Below, piece after piece: positions 1-6,865 of a stretch of DNA of 64,000 nucleotides. Source of the DNA: Leifsonia sp. Root227 (GTDB taxonomy: Bacteria; Actinomycetota; Actinomycetes; Actinomycetales; Microbacteriaceae); assembly GCF_001428745.1 (NCBI RefSeq), contig NZ_LMIO01000001.1, positions 768,818-832,817 of the forward strand, written 5' to 3'. The position numbers were made by a program, and so were the translations under genes. The notes below the pieces were generated by a model, which saw only the letters and a program-made list of their open reading frames with translations, was not told the origin of the DNA and made no database searches. Each line of letters starts with the position of its first letter. The stretch's first letter is position 1.

Positions 1-19
1 GTAGGTGGCAGCACACGTG

Positions 20-52
20 CGAATAGCCCCAGCACATGGCCAGGGCTATTCG
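20..52. terminator. Stem-loop terminator
   Basis: Perfect 10-bp stem (20-29 with 43-52) and 13-nt loop, followed by a T-rich stretch on the + side. It sits just past the last minus-strand gene in view, so it probably ends the early operon and may work both ways. Confidence 0.6.
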
Positions 53-126
53 TTGTATTGCGTTTAAACCGTTGTTGGGTGCGCAGTATTGTGGTTTACG
101 CGGCTAAACCGGTAGTAACGACGTGG

Positions 127-306
127 TTACTTGTACCAGTGGGATGTGTACGGTGTGCGTGCCTGTTCGAGCGCATCAGTGAGCCGTGTCTTGTTCCGCT
201 CGGATGCCAGTAGGTGTTCGGTTTCGTCTGCGGCAGCCTGGATGACACGAACATCCTCAGCGGCCGTGAGCTGCTGCCAATACCGTCTCAGCGTCAGGTC
301 AATCAC
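127..306 (-). CDS. Small phage protein of unknown function, 59 aa
   Basis: Alanine- and glutamate-rich, mostly helical-looking product (core AADETEHLLASERNK). The GTG start at 306 is chosen because it overlaps the stop of the preceding gene by 4 nt (GTGA) and has a GAGG-type ribosome site just upstream; an in-frame ATG at 345 would overlap that gene by 43 nt. No family recognised. Confidence 0.6.
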   Translation of the reverse strand: MIDLTLRRYWQQLTAAEDVRVIQAAADETEHLLASERNKTRLTDALEQARTPYTSHWYK

Positions 307-431
307 GATTTCACCTCGTGTGGTTTGTTGTGCTTCTGTTCGCATCCACGGGCCAGAGACGGTACAGGCCAGGGCATTCCGCAGACCTCGCATTTGCGCG
401 GGTCTAACGGGTCGAGGTCATATCTAGGCAT
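303..431 (-). CDS. Zinc-ribbon-like mini-protein, 42 aa
   Basis: Starts MPRYDLDPLDPRKCEVCG; one CxxC pair (C14, C17) and a later Cys/His pair (C30, H33) suggest a single metal site. The start overlaps the stop of the reading frame ending at 424 by 8 nt, and the stop overlaps the next start by 4 nt, so it is embedded in the operon. Function unknown. Confidence 0.6.
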   Translation of the reverse strand: MPRYDLDPLDPRKCEVCGMPWPVPSLARGCEQKHNKPHEVKS

Positions 432-498
432 CCCATACCGGCGTTCTTGTGAGCAGGTCAACTAGTTCGGGTACGGCGTCATCGTCGCCCGCGTGCAC
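424..498 (-). CDS. Possible 24-aa overlapping ORF or displaced C-terminus
   Basis: GTG at 498 is preceded by an AGGAG site at 5-nt spacing and reads to a TAG at 424, giving a product ending PELVDLLTRTPVWDA. The stop overlaps the next gene by 8 nt, as a true operon member would. It lies in another frame over the 3' end of the gene at 479-751, whose own tail turns arginine-rich here. Either a nested mini-gene or the original C-terminus displaced by a frameshift. Confidence 0.35.
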   Translation of the reverse strand: MHAGDDDAVPELVDLLTRTPVWDA

Positions 499-751
499 GG
501 CGTCTCCTGTGGCTATCGCGCTCAAGAATGGACGCCTGCGCGTATTCGAGCCCCGTTCGGAAGATCCGCACCTCAGGCGCCACGTGCTCCGGGAACAAAT
601 CGATGAATCTATCCTGCGCCTCGCGGATTGCGTCATACTCGGTGCGATTGTCTCGGCCGCCCCACAGGAACGTGTTCCCGTCCGTGATGCGCCAAGCCCA
701 GTTGCCGGCCACCTGCTCGTAGTGGACCCAAATTTCGTCATTCGTCGTCAT
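479..751 (-). CDS. Hypothetical phage protein, about 90 aa, tail possibly frameshifted
   Basis: From ATG 751 the product begins MTTNDEIWVHYEQVAG and reads as a plausible soluble protein for about 75 residues. The last 15 residues (ending RRRRARGRR) look like out-of-frame sequence of G+C-rich DNA, while the neighbouring frame continues with a sensible sequence to 424. A single indel near 520-535 would fuse them. No family recognised. Confidence 0.5.
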   Translation of the reverse strand: MTTNDEIWVHYEQVAGNWAWRITDGNTFLWGGRDNRTEYDAIREAQDRFIDLFPEHVAPEVRIFRTGLEYAQASILERDSHRRRRARGRR

Positions 752-810
752 CTGAGTACACCGATTCGCGGTCTGCTTGCAACGCAACATCTAACAGGCC
801 GCGTGTGTGG

Positions 811-933
811 TCACGAACGATTGGCCTTCTTTGACGAGCAGGCCAACCATTGGTTGACTGCGGCGCTGAGTTTGTCGAACGCTGCAACATCATCCTGGTC
901 GCATGATGATTCGCGTTCGAGTTCGGGGGTCAT
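811..933 (-). CDS. Hypothetical phage mini-protein, 40 aa
   Basis: Acidic N-terminus (MTPELERESSCDQDD) followed by a short helical segment. Ribosome site is weak. Both other minus-strand frames stay open through 750-830 and also read plausibly, so a frameshift that shortened this gene cannot be excluded. Confidence 0.4.
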   Translation of the reverse strand: MTPELERESSCDQDDVAAFDKLSAAVNQWLACSSKKANRS

Positions 934-966
934 TTTGTGGGTTGCGAGTACCTCATGCCAACCGCC

Positions 967-1275
967 TTACTTGACTATTTCAGCTTCACCTTCGGTGCGC
1001 GTGACCAGGCGTCGGATAACGACACCGTCAATGCCTGCGCGTGCCAGCTCTTTGCGGATGGAGTCGGCCTCTAGGCCGTCGTACATGTCAATGGCGCGAA
1101 TACCGAGCTTGGGTAACGCGGGCGTCCATGAACCGTCCGACCCGTTGTCTTCGGCCCAAACGTCCCCAGTTGGTTCGGTGCGGAACCCGTATTCATACCA
1201 TTCGACTGTTTGCATGTCAGATATTCTCTCTCGCCACGCCGCACCAGCATTGAACCCGGCCCCCTCATCGCTCAT
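967..1275 (-). CDS. Hypothetical phage protein, 102 aa
   Basis: Starts MSDEGAGFNAGAAWRER and ends EGEAEIVK; mixed charged soluble protein with a central EWYEYGF segment. Its ATG overlaps the upstream stop by 4 nt (ATGA), typical of this operon. No recognised domain. Confidence 0.65.
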   Translation of the reverse strand: MSDEGAGFNAGAAWRERISDMQTVEWYEYGFRTEPTGDVWAEDNGSDGSWTPALPKLGIRAIDMYDGLEADSIRKELARAGIDGVVIRRLVTRTEGEAEIVK

Positions 1276-1439
1276 GGCGTGAGGGCCTTTCCCTGCTCCA
1301 CTACGGCAACACCGTCAACGAATTTGACACCCTCGCGTCGCATCGCCCACTTAAGATCAAACGTCGCATGTCGAGATATGCGCTTGCCGCCCCAGCCAAC
1401 GTACGAAACCTCAGATGTCGTTGGCATCCCATTGGCCAT
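1272..1439 (-). CDS. Hypothetical phage protein, 55 aa
   Basis: Starts MANGMPTTSEVSYVGWGG; basic middle (GGKRISRHATFDLKWAMRR). ATG 1439 is preferred over ATG 1508 because a GAAGAACGGGTGA stretch precedes it. Stop overlaps the next gene by 4 nt. Function unknown; the 120 nt upstream (1440-1561) hold no supported gene. Confidence 0.55.
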   Translation of the reverse strand: MANGMPTTSEVSYVGWGGKRISRHATFDLKWAMRREGVKFVDGVAVVEQGKALTP

Positions 1440-1561
1440 GTTCACCCGTTCTTCTTGAGCATTGTTCGCGACGGAAGCCAATTTGCAACGGGGTCCGCGC
1501 CCAACCATCCAGCGCGCTAGCTTCCGTTCTTACCTCGATGTCTAGGCGACCGTGAACCGAA

Positions 1562-1687
1562 TCAGCCGTGGTGCTCGTCCATATGCTCGAAAAGTCGCTG
1601 CTCCGCCTCGTCCCTGGTGTACTCAAGTTCGACCAGAAGACAGGATTCGCACATCCACTCATACGCAACCATGCTGTTGATGCTCAA
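1562..1687 (-). CDS. CxxC mini-protein with TTG start, 41 aa
   Basis: TTG 1687 is chosen because it overlaps the upstream stop as TTGA and sits 5 nt after an AGGAGG site; the next ATG (1672) is too far from that site. Product contains WMCESC and an acidic His-rich tail ending MDEHHG, so a metal-binding role is possible. Confidence 0.55.
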   Translation of the reverse strand: MSINSMVAYEWMCESCLLVELEYTRDEAEQRLFEHMDEHHG

Positions 1688-1884
1688 CGAACCCTCCTTG
1701 GGTAAAGCGTGCGCAACGGCTTCCGCGGGGGTAGCACATAGGGTTCTGGACCAAACAGTGCACCATTCAGCAGGGCTTCGTGAGTTGCGCAGAGCGTACC
1801 GACTGTCCACTGGCCGCAAATCTTGATAAGCGTCCCACCGTCAACCTCGTCCGGGACTGTCTTGACAACAAACTGACAATTCAT
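1684..1884 (-). CDS. Hypothetical phage protein, 66 aa
   Basis: Starts MNCQFVVKTVPDEVDGG with a GGAG ribosome site 6 nt upstream and ends in a basic tail (LRTLYPRRVR). Contains three cysteines without CxxC spacing. Coupled by 4-nt overlap to the following mini-gene. Function unknown. Confidence 0.6.
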   Translation of the reverse strand: MNCQFVVKTVPDEVDGGTLIKICGQWTVGTLCATHEALLNGALFGPEPYVLPPRKPLRTLYPRRVR

Positions 1885-1903
1885 GGGTTGCTCCCGTGTC
1901 TGT

Positions 1904-2113
1904 TCATGCGGAAACGTCCAGTTTGGCGTTGATGCGGTCGCGGTAGTCGGCGAAGATCGCACCACCAGCAACCAGACGCGCCTCATGCTGCGCGAAATGG
2001 TGACCGCACATGTCAAGGGTTGATAGTGCGTCTGCGTTGATCCACACGCGCACGTACGCTTGCGCGCCACACCGGTCGCAACGATCGGCTGATGTCATGT
2101 CGAGGGCGGACAT
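1904..2113 (-). CDS. DUF7455-like zinc protein, 69 aa
   Basis: The DRCDRCGAQAYVRV motif followed by MCGHHFAQHEARL matches a small actinobacterial/actinophage zinc-binding family (annotated DUF7455), usually of unknown function. Four ligands C12, C15, C36 and H38/H39 form a plausible zinc ribbon. ATG 2113 shares one base with the upstream stop; an in-frame ATG five codons later is possible. Confidence 0.7.
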   Translation of the reverse strand: MSALDMTSADRCDRCGAQAYVRVWINADALSTLDMCGHHFAQHEARLVAGGAIFADYRDRINAKLDVSA

Positions 2114-2337
2114 CAGCCGTCTTCACCATCTCGCGGGTAACCGTACTGTTGCAGATCCGTCATAAGCCGGTCCTGTTCAGACTTAGCCCACGCAACAATC
2201 TCCGCTACAGCGCCGCTCTCGCAACGTCGGCACGGGATGTGACGTTTATGGACGCGGCACACCAACTCGGCGCCATCATCAGTGGGCACTGTTGCATGGT
2301 CGTGCCCGCACGCACAGTCAACAATTTCAGGCACCAT
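2113..2337 (-). CDS. Cys/His-rich phage protein, 74 aa
   Basis: Starts MVPEIVDCACGHDH; carries CxC, HDH and a CRRC pair, suggesting one or two zinc sites, then a helical tail (AEIVAWAKSEQDRLMTDL). First gene after a small hairpin at 2364-2381. Function unknown. Confidence 0.6.
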   Translation of the reverse strand: MVPEIVDCACGHDHATVPTDDGAELVCRVHKRHIPCRRCESGAVAEIVAWAKSEQDRLMTDLQQYGYPRDGEDG

Positions 2338-2363
2338 GGCACAACCTCGCTTGTTTGGGAGGG

Positions 2364-2381
2364 GTTATCGAAAGCGATAAC
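2364..2381. terminator. Small hairpin between phage genes
   Basis: Perfect 7-bp inverted repeat GTTATCG/CGATAAC with a 4-nt AAAG loop in the gap between two minus-strand genes. No T-run, so it may be an attenuator, a processing site or a weak terminator. Confidence 0.35.
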
Positions 2382-2383
2382 AG

Positions 2384-2644
2384 CTAAATGCTGTACACGG
2401 CCATAAGCCGTTCAAGCACACGATCCTGTTTCCGCTGCTCCAACGCTTCCGGAGACAAATACGCGACAACCCGGCAATGATCCGGTTCATGCCACTGCTG
2501 CGCAATGTCGATCAGGTAGTCGTCACCGAACGACGACCCGTACTTGAACACGGTGAACGGTCCATGGTTGGGATGGTCGGAGTCAACAAACTTTGAGCCG
2601 GGTGTGAACGGTGCAGGCGCAGGGTAAATCCCTAACGGTTTCAT
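2384..2644 (-). CDS. Hypothetical phage protein, 86 aa
   Basis: ATG 2644 (MKPLGIYPAPAPFTPGSK) overlaps the upstream stop by 4 nt and has a GCAGGG site before it. Soluble alpha/beta-looking protein, with no recognised domain. Confidence 0.6.
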   Translation of the reverse strand: MKPLGIYPAPAPFTPGSKFVDSDHPNHGPFTVFKYGSSFGDDYLIDIAQQWHEPDHCRVVAYLSPEALEQRKQDRVLERLMAVYSI

Positions 2645-2910
2645 GTGCCCTGCTTTATTGTTTTCACCGCATTGTGCATAACCACGGGTCCGTCGACGTC
2701 GGGCGCGCACATGCACCCGACCGTGCGTGAGTGCTTATACGCTTCGCCTGCTGGAATCAAATGTAGTCGATAATTTCCGGCATCACGCATGCGGCCTTCG
2801 ATGCGTTCGCGTTTCTCGGCGGACGCATGCAGCCACGACACGAGCCAGTCACAGATACCTGGATCCTGATACGTGTTGAACAAGCCTTTTACAACGTCTT
2901 CGTCAATCAT
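2641..2910 (-). CDS. Hypothetical phage protein, 89 aa
   Basis: Starts MIDEDVVKGLFNTYQD; the middle is charged and helical (SAEKRERIEGRMRDAG) and a CMC pair lies near residue 67. Coupled by ATGA overlap to the next gene. Function unknown. Confidence 0.6.
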   Translation of the reverse strand: MIDEDVVKGLFNTYQDPGICDWLVSWLHASAEKRERIEGRMRDAGNYRLHLIPAGEAYKHSRTVGCMCAPDVDGPVVMHNAVKTIKQGT

Positions 2911-2919
2911 TCGAGGCCA

Positions 2920-3114
2920 TTAGTTTGAGGTCCCCGCCTGCCAGCTCTTTTCTAAGAGATCTTGCGCCCATTTGAATTCATCGAATGCCCGATTAAGTCG
3001 AGATAGATCTGCATCTGATATCTCGCGCGTTGACTCGCCCGCCCACCAAGTCGCATTTTGGTGATGGCTGTACACGGGATACCACTCATCACGATCGATC
3101 CTGATACGCATCAT
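2920..3114 (-). CDS. Hypothetical protein with WYPVYS motif, 64 aa
   Basis: Begins MMRIRIDRDEWYPVYS and ends in a helix containing FDEFKWAQDLLEKSW. The 26-residue product at 6847-6927 shares both EWYPVYS and the EF(K/T)WAQ segment, so the two are probably a full-length and an internally shortened paralogue. Function unknown. Confidence 0.55.
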   Translation of the reverse strand: MMRIRIDRDEWYPVYSHHQNATWWAGESTREISDADLSRLNRAFDEFKWAQDLLEKSWQAGTSN

Positions 3115-3459
3115 GCCTGCTCTCGTTCGGATCGGGTAACGGCCATATGAAATTGTGGGTCGCTAGTTGACTGTTTGCACCGCATCAACTTGACCGTTTA
3201 CCGGAGGCGCCCCGTAGCAGCCCGGGACAACGGCATGTATAAGACGAAGGCTTACGACAACGCCCGGGTCAACCGGGGCTTTCGTCTGTTTGTAAAACGC
3301 CCATCAGTCCCGGAGGACGATGAGCAGTTGGACCGGTGACAGCCCCGAATGTCGGGAACTCTGCCAACGGCGCATCCACACACACCGCAATGTGGTGGTT
3401 TGTCGCGGCATCCAGTTGCCGCTGTTCACCGACATCAACACCGAAGTGTTAGCCGGGAG
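3115..3459. other. Gap with terminator, no convincing gene
   Basis: Holds the hairpin at 3242-3287. Minus-strand frames between 3300 and 3459 stay partly open and contain Cys-rich or charged segments, but none has a supported start. Nothing else identified. Confidence 0.4.
3242..3287. terminator. Nested stem-loop terminator
   Basis: Outer stem AGACGAAGGC/GCTTTCGTCT (one G-T pair) encloses an inner CCCGG/CCGGG hairpin; a TGTTTGT tail follows on the + side. It divides the phage operon between 3114 and 3460. Confidence 0.6.
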
Positions 3460-3585
3460 CTATTCGAACAGGCCGGGATGTTCCGGCGTGCCCAACAGGA
3501 AATCGTTATGCTCATCATCCACAAACCGGGCATTCGAGATGACGATCGGCTGGGACGGGTCCAAAGGTTCAAGCTTGATAGTCAT
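3460..3585 (-). CDS. Hypothetical phage mini-protein, 41 aa
   Basis: ATG 3585 overlaps the upstream stop as ATGA. Product starts MTIKLEPLDPSQPIVIS and ends GTPEHPGLFE; acidic, soluble, without cysteines. Function unknown. Confidence 0.55.
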   Translation of the reverse strand: MTIKLEPLDPSQPIVISNARFVDDEHNDFLLGTPEHPGLFE

Positions 3586-3839
3586 TCGATTTCCCCTTCC
3601 GCGAGATCACGCGTCGCGTTGGCCGCTTCCCAGCCGGCGTTGAAGCCGGTCCGAGCTAGGTGTGAAATTCGTTCGGGCATTCCCTTCCGCCACTCCCTGT
3701 AAGCGCGATCCCGGTCGGAACGAACCCGGGATAGTTCGATGCGGCGCGTATGGGTTCCGGGTCGCGCGCTACCTGGATCACACATCTGGTTCGGTGCGGC
3801 GCCACAGACTGGGCACTTCACGTCGGTGCCGCCCATCAC
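3582..3839 (-). CDS. Phage zinc-finger protein, 85 aa
   Basis: N-terminal KCPVCGAAPNQMCDPGS with a following GTHTRR matches the short C-x2-C...C...H zinc finger common in actinophage proteins, followed by a basic helix (SRVRSDRDRAYREWRKG). Start is GTG 3839 (GTGATG; the ATG one codon on is equally possible), overlapping the upstream stop. Probably binds nucleic acid; that is inference. Confidence 0.65.
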   Translation of the reverse strand: MMGGTDVKCPVCGAAPNQMCDPGSARPGTHTRRIELSRVRSDRDRAYREWRKGMPERISHLARTGFNAGWEAANATRDLAEGEIE

Positions 3840-4081
3840 AGTGCCTCGCCGATGCTGCGGATCGCGTCGACAGCATCGGCGACGCCGTCGTTATACGCGG
3901 CCTCCTGGTAATCAGACGGCGATGAGACAACCTGCGAAGAAGCTGCCAACTCGGCTTCTCGGAGCGCTTCACGACGCGCCCACTCCGCAACCACCTGCAT
4001 GAATGCTTTCGGTGCATCTGGAACCGGTGCCGCGTAACTCGCCGCCCACCCGGCTTCGAGCACATCATCTGGGATGTTCAT
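3836..4081 (-). CDS. Hypothetical phage protein, 81 aa
   Basis: Begins MNIPDDVLEAGWAASYA; alanine- and glutamate-rich helices, last third NDGVADAVDAIRSIGEAL. ATG 4081 is preferred to ATG 4117 because a GGAGAG sequence precedes it. Function unknown. Confidence 0.6.
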   Translation of the reverse strand: MNIPDDVLEAGWAASYAAPVPDAPKAFMQVVAEWARREALREAELAASSQVVSSPSDYQEAAYNDGVADAVDAIRSIGEAL

Positions 4082-4265
4082 TACGTCTGCTCTCCGTTGG
4101 CAGTCGATCATGGCCATGTTCAGTTATCAGATCACCACCGCGTTCGGGCCTAATACGATCGAACACACCAACCCACCAACGGACACTGTAAAGGGCTGAC
4201 ACGGCCAACCACACCAACGGTTCAAGACGCCGGCTCGACGTCACAACACGCAACTGATTGCCCAT
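4065..4265 (-). CDS. Hypothetical phage protein with one hydrophobic segment, 66 aa
   Basis: Starts MGNQLRVVTSSRR, then LVWLAVSALYSVRWWVGV could span a membrane once; charged tail. AAGGGTG lies 7 nt before the ATG. Overlaps the next gene's start by 17 nt. Function unknown. Confidence 0.5.
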   Translation of the reverse strand: MGNQLRVVTSSRRLEPLVWLAVSALYSVRWWVGVFDRIRPERGGDLITEHGHDRLPTESRRNEHPR

Positions 4266-4271
4266 GTCCAG

Positions 4272-4538
4272 TCACCCTTGACCGAACGACAGCATGGGTT
4301 CATCCGAACGCACAACCTCGTGCGACTTCTTCGAGCACAGCCCGTACGCGTCAAGGGCGATGACCCGTTGTCCGCAGAGTCGACATGTCGGGGAGTTCGC
4401 TTGCGCCGCGTCAATCACTGCGAGCGCTTCTTGCACTTCGCGTGCGTTCCTCGGCTCACACTCCGGGTGGATGTGCCAACCAGTGTTGCCGTCGAACCAC
4501 CAACCGCCATCCGGATATTCGTCCGCGTCGTCTTTCAT
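4272..4538 (-). CDS. Zinc-ribbon phage protein, 88 aa
   Basis: ATG 4538 follows GGAGG at 6-nt spacing. Starts MKDDADEYPDGGWWFDG; carries HIHPEC and a TCRLCGQR knuckle, suggesting a zinc ribbon in the second half. Upstream ORF extension to 4727 reads as non-coding and is rejected. Function unknown. Confidence 0.65.
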   Translation of the reverse strand: MKDDADEYPDGGWWFDGNTGWHIHPECEPRNAREVQEALAVIDAAQANSPTCRLCGQRVIALDAYGLCSKKSHEVVRSDEPMLSFGQG

Positions 4539-4860
4539 GTGCAACCTCCAATGGCCGCAACCGTGAAGAGTGTCTTTCCCTAACAGCTTTAACCGCGCCG
4601 CCCCGGAGGGTCCCAACGCTTCGGGTCTTGGTGGTCTACGCCCACCGCAAGCATCCTGGTTTGGAAGACTGCTACTACGATGCTTTGTTCGCCTTACAGA
4701 GATCCGGTACATGCGATCACTCGCCACACTTTGCGTCTCGGCTCGAAGCCCTAATGACTATTTTTCTGTGGGTGGCAGTGCCGGAAGATTATGGGTGCGG
4801 CCAGGCGTACTGCGTTGTCGTTTGAGGACACCTGAAACTAGGCTTATCCCCTGGCCGCTG
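4539..4860. other. Intergenic stretch, nothing recognised
   Basis: About 320 nt between the metallophosphoesterase terminator and the gene at 4272-4538. Open frames here lack ribosome sites and natural composition. It may hold the promoter for the leftward genes, but no clear -35/-10 pair was found. Confidence 0.4.
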
Positions 4861-4896
4861 TGACCGGTGCGCGTTCCCTGCGAACAGGGCCGGTCA
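4861..4896. terminator. Terminator after metallophosphoesterase
   Basis: TGACCGG/CCGGTCA outer stem enclosing a CCCTG/CAGGG hairpin, directly after the stop at 4900 on the minus strand. No strong T-run. Confidence 0.5.
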
Positions 4897-4899
4897 AAC

Positions 4900-6045
4900 T
4901 TAGAGAATGGTCAGGCTCGACAGGTCGAACCCTTCATCGTTGATCTCGAACACCAACAGGCCCGGGTCGGAATCGTCACCAGACTTGTTCCGATACCAGT
5001 CGCTGCCGTTATCCAGTGTGGGTGCCTGCAACCACCACTTCGACTTCCCCGTGCGCTGTGAACGCCCAGTAGGAAGAACCCGCAGATGATGGTAGTGCCC
5101 CGTGAGAAGGATGTCCGCGTCGGCGGTTGCTTGGGCGCCGTGCTGTTGCCCTGCCCACCATTTCGGCATCTGGTCACACGCCGACTGATGGCCGTGGTGA
5201 ACACCCAACTTGGTGCCGCGAACATCCAACGCAACCGACTCATCCCAATCACCAGGACGGTGGAACGTGACAGGCAGACCAACAAGACCAGCCTGATACT
5301 CGAGGCGGGCTTGAATGGCGAGCCCCCAATCATCGGACGGACGTCCGAGGGACTGCTTACCGGACCGCCATGCGCCATGGTTCGACGGGATCGCAACAGC
5401 ATCCACACGACCGTTGTTCGCCAGCAGTGCGAGCGTCTTCCACATTTCAACAGCGGAAAGGTCAATCTGTTGCGGCAACGAAAGGTCGTTGGTGAACATC
5501 TGCGAAGCAACGTTCTCGAAACCCTCGATCGCGTCACCCACATCCACGAACACAAACCGTGACAGTTTGCGCGCTTTGATGTGAGCCGCGAGCGCTACAC
5601 GCTTCTGTTCAAGGCGACGCACAAGGTCGGCGGTGTCACCGCGTAGCCCTACTTTGCCCACCTGAGTGTCAGCCCACGCAACCACCAGTGTCGAACCACC
5701 AGCAGCCTTCCCAGGCTTCACCTTCGTACGACGAACCTCCGCATACAACGCCGGCAGGTCAATCGCCGCAGCCTTACGCCGAAACAACGCACGGTACGAA
5801 TACAGGTTCACAACATCACGGTCACCATCGTTGGTGCGTTTCGACTGCTGCCAGTTCGACATGCGAACCGTGTCACCGACAACCTCGAACACGTCCGGGT
5901 CCAAGTTGAACCGGCGGAACATGTCCGACCAGTCAGTGACCGGCTCCGTCGTTTGTACGTCCACGAACTCGCCACCATCAGGGGTGGTATCCGCACGCCC
6001 AGTCAGCGGCACCGGTTTATCGGCCGCTTTGTCAACGAGAGACAC
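4900..6045 (-). CDS. Phage metallophosphoesterase, 381 aa
   Basis: Calcineurin-like phosphoesterase of the type found in actinophage genomes. Metal-site motifs appear in the family order: AWADTQVG (D-x-Q in place of D-x-H), VDVGDAIEG, SNHGAW, GVHHGHQ and LLTGHYHHL. GTG 6045 is chosen because GGAGGG lies 6 nt upstream; the in-frame ATG at 6087 would overlap the upstream gene by 56 nt. Substrate unknown; phage homologues may act on nucleic-acid ends or nucleotides, which is not shown here. Transcribed with the HTH gene just upstream, probably from the promoter at 6334-6362. Confidence 0.8.
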   Translation of the reverse strand: MSLVDKAADKPVPLTGRADTTPDGGEFVDVQTTEPVTDWSDMFRRFNLDPDVFEVVGDTVRMSNWQQSKRTNDGDRDVVNLYSYRALFRRKAAAIDLPALYAEVRRTKVKPGKAAGGSTLVVAWADTQVGKVGLRGDTADLVRRLEQKRVALAAHIKARKLSRFVFVDVGDAIEGFENVASQMFTNDLSLPQQIDLSAVEMWKTLALLANNGRVDAVAIPSNHGAWRSGKQSLGRPSDDWGLAIQARLEYQAGLVGLPVTFHRPGDWDESVALDVRGTKLGVHHGHQSACDQMPKWWAGQQHGAQATADADILLTGHYHHLRVLPTGRSQRTGKSKWWLQAPTLDNGSDWYRNKSGDDSDPGLLVFEINDEGFDLSSLTIL

Positions 6046-6262
6046 TGTTTGCCCTCCGCCATGCGCCGACCGTTTCCTTGCCGACATGGAATCCTTCGTC
6101 GGCGAAGTCTGTGATGATCGCGCTTTGCGGCCACAGGTGCGGGGTGTTGAGCATGTGTAATGCTGCGTCCCGTTCGGATGGTTCGAGGGTTTCGAGCCAT
6201 ACGTCGATGGGGTTGCGTTTCGGAGCGAGCTTTCTCGCTTTTGCTTTCTCGGCCAGGGACAT
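6032..6262 (-). CDS. Small HTH-type phage protein, 76 aa
   Basis: Begins MSLAEKAKARKLAPKR; the C-terminal half (ITDFADEGFHVGKETVGAWRR) resembles a helix-turn-helix recognition unit like those in terminase small subunits or short regulators. ATG 6262 follows AAGGTGG at suitable spacing. Paired with and overlapping the metallophosphoesterase gene by 14 nt. Role unknown. Confidence 0.6.
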   Translation of the reverse strand: MSLAEKAKARKLAPKRNPIDVWLETLEPSERDAALHMLNTPHLWPQSAIITDFADEGFHVGKETVGAWRRANSVSR

Positions 6263-6333
6263 TCGATGTACCACCTTAACGAAAAAGGCGGACCTTCAAC
6301 CCGTTTCCGGGCATGAAAAATCCGCGTACTTCA

Positions 6334-6362
6334 ATTATGAACTACAAACGTGTTGTTGTCAA
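6334..6362 (-). promoter_or_regulatory. Strong sigma70-type promoter
   Basis: Minus strand reads TTGACA, 17 nt, CATAAT: a consensus -35 and near-consensus -10. It should drive the HTH/metallophosphoesterase pair to its left. The -35 box overlaps the stop codon of the truncated integrase-like reading frame at 6359-6394. Confidence 0.65.
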
Positions 6363-6394
6363 GCTCCATTCGTGCGCGGGGTGACACTAGCCAT
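6359..6394 (-). pseudogene. Integrase-start remnant, 11 codons
   Basis: ATG 6394 overlaps the upstream stop (TGATG) and reads MASVTPRTNGA then TGA. The integrase at 18219-19466 starts MASVTPRTKGSG, and 24 nt over the start (6371-6394 against 19443-19466) differ at one base. Best explained as a truncated copy of the integrase start, though a true leader peptide is possible. Confidence 0.5.
6375..6393 (-). repeat. MASV(T/S)PR start cassette, copy 1 of 3
   Basis: The 19-nt sequence here recurs at 6608-6626 (two mismatches) and 19447-19465 (identical). On the minus strand each copy encodes the N-terminus (M/V)ASV(T/S)PR, and in the other two copies the same bases hold the TAG stop of the upstream gene. 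Confidence 0.8.
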
Positions 6395-6627
6395 CAGTTT
6401 CGATACCTTGTCTCGTTGTACAGGTTCGGTTGTCCCGCGCGGAGCTTCTGCAACTCTGCATATCGCAACTGGTTGTGGTGGACGATTGCCTGGTATTCGA
6501 TCGACTGGGGAATTACCCAAGCCGGTCGCGGGCCGCTGTAGTCAATATGGCTCGATATTGGGAGAAAGGATTCGCGTTCCCCGGGAATGTCTGGGTCATC
6601 ATTACATCGCGGGGAGACGCTAGCCAC
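6394..6627 (-). CDS. Phage protein with VASVSPR start, 77 aa
   Basis: GTG 6627 overlaps the preceding stop by 8 nt (GTGGCTAG), exactly as the integrase ATG overlaps its upstream gene (ATGGCTAG). The first seven residues mirror the integrase start; the rest is unrelated and ends in a basic helical tail (YAELQKLRAGQ). An ATG at 6660 would overlap more. Function unknown. Confidence 0.5.
   Translation of the reverse strand: MASVSPRCNDDPDIPGERESFLPISSHIDYSGPRPAWVIPQSIEYQAIVHHNQLRYAELQKLRAGQPNLYNETRYRN
6608..6626 (-). repeat. MASV(T/S)PR start cassette, copy 2 of 3
   Basis: 17 of 19 bases match copies at 6375-6393 and 19447-19465. Here it provides both the end of the gene at 6620-6769 and the start of the gene at 6394-6627. 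Confidence 0.75.
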
Positions 6628-6769
6628 GGGCAACCACCGTAACGTCAGCGAGGATTTCAATATCGTCCCGCGACCGCCCGGACCATTTCTCGATACCGAT
6701 CTGGATCGCCACCCGATCCTCGTACGGCAGGCGAACGGTGATGTAGCCCTGGCCGCTGATGTCAGGCAC
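6620..6769 (-). CDS. Hypothetical phage protein, 49 aa, GTG start
   Basis: GTG 6769 lies 5 nt after an AGGAGG site, the clearest ribosome site in this stretch. Product begins VPDISGQGYITVRLPYED and has a pattern of alternating strands ending ADVTVVARG. Follows the stop of the previous mini-gene without a gap. Function unknown. Confidence 0.6.
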   Translation of the reverse strand: MPDISGQGYITVRLPYEDRVAIQIGIEKWSGRSRDDIEILADVTVVARG

Positions 6770-6865
6770 CTACGCCTCCTGCTCGAACAGGTGACCCTTG
6801 CGGGGGCGGAGCTCGACTAAACTCGCGCCTCGAAGGGCATTCGCCTCTAGGATTTTTGCGCCCAT
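6770..6865 (-). CDS. Hypothetical mini-protein, 31 aa
   Basis: ATG 6865 lies inside the end of the gene at 6847-6927 (19-nt overlap) and the frame ends TAG directly before the GTG of the next gene. Product starts MGAKILEANALRGASLVEL. Position supports translation-coupled expression; no strong ribosome site, so moderate confidence only. Confidence 0.4.
   Translation of the reverse strand: MGAKILEANALRGASLVELRPRKGHLFEQEA

Noticed and set aside
449..1282. 277-residue + strand open frame
   Set aside because: Composition is Ser/Arg/Pro-rich and it runs antisense to several coupled minus-strand phage genes; no ribosome site.
3300..3459. Minus-strand Cys-rich and charged frames
   Set aside because: No supported start codon; frames are interrupted. 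Noted only as a gap.
4539..4860. + strand ORFs in the phage gap
   Set aside because: No ribosome sites and unnatural composition; opposite to the operon direction.
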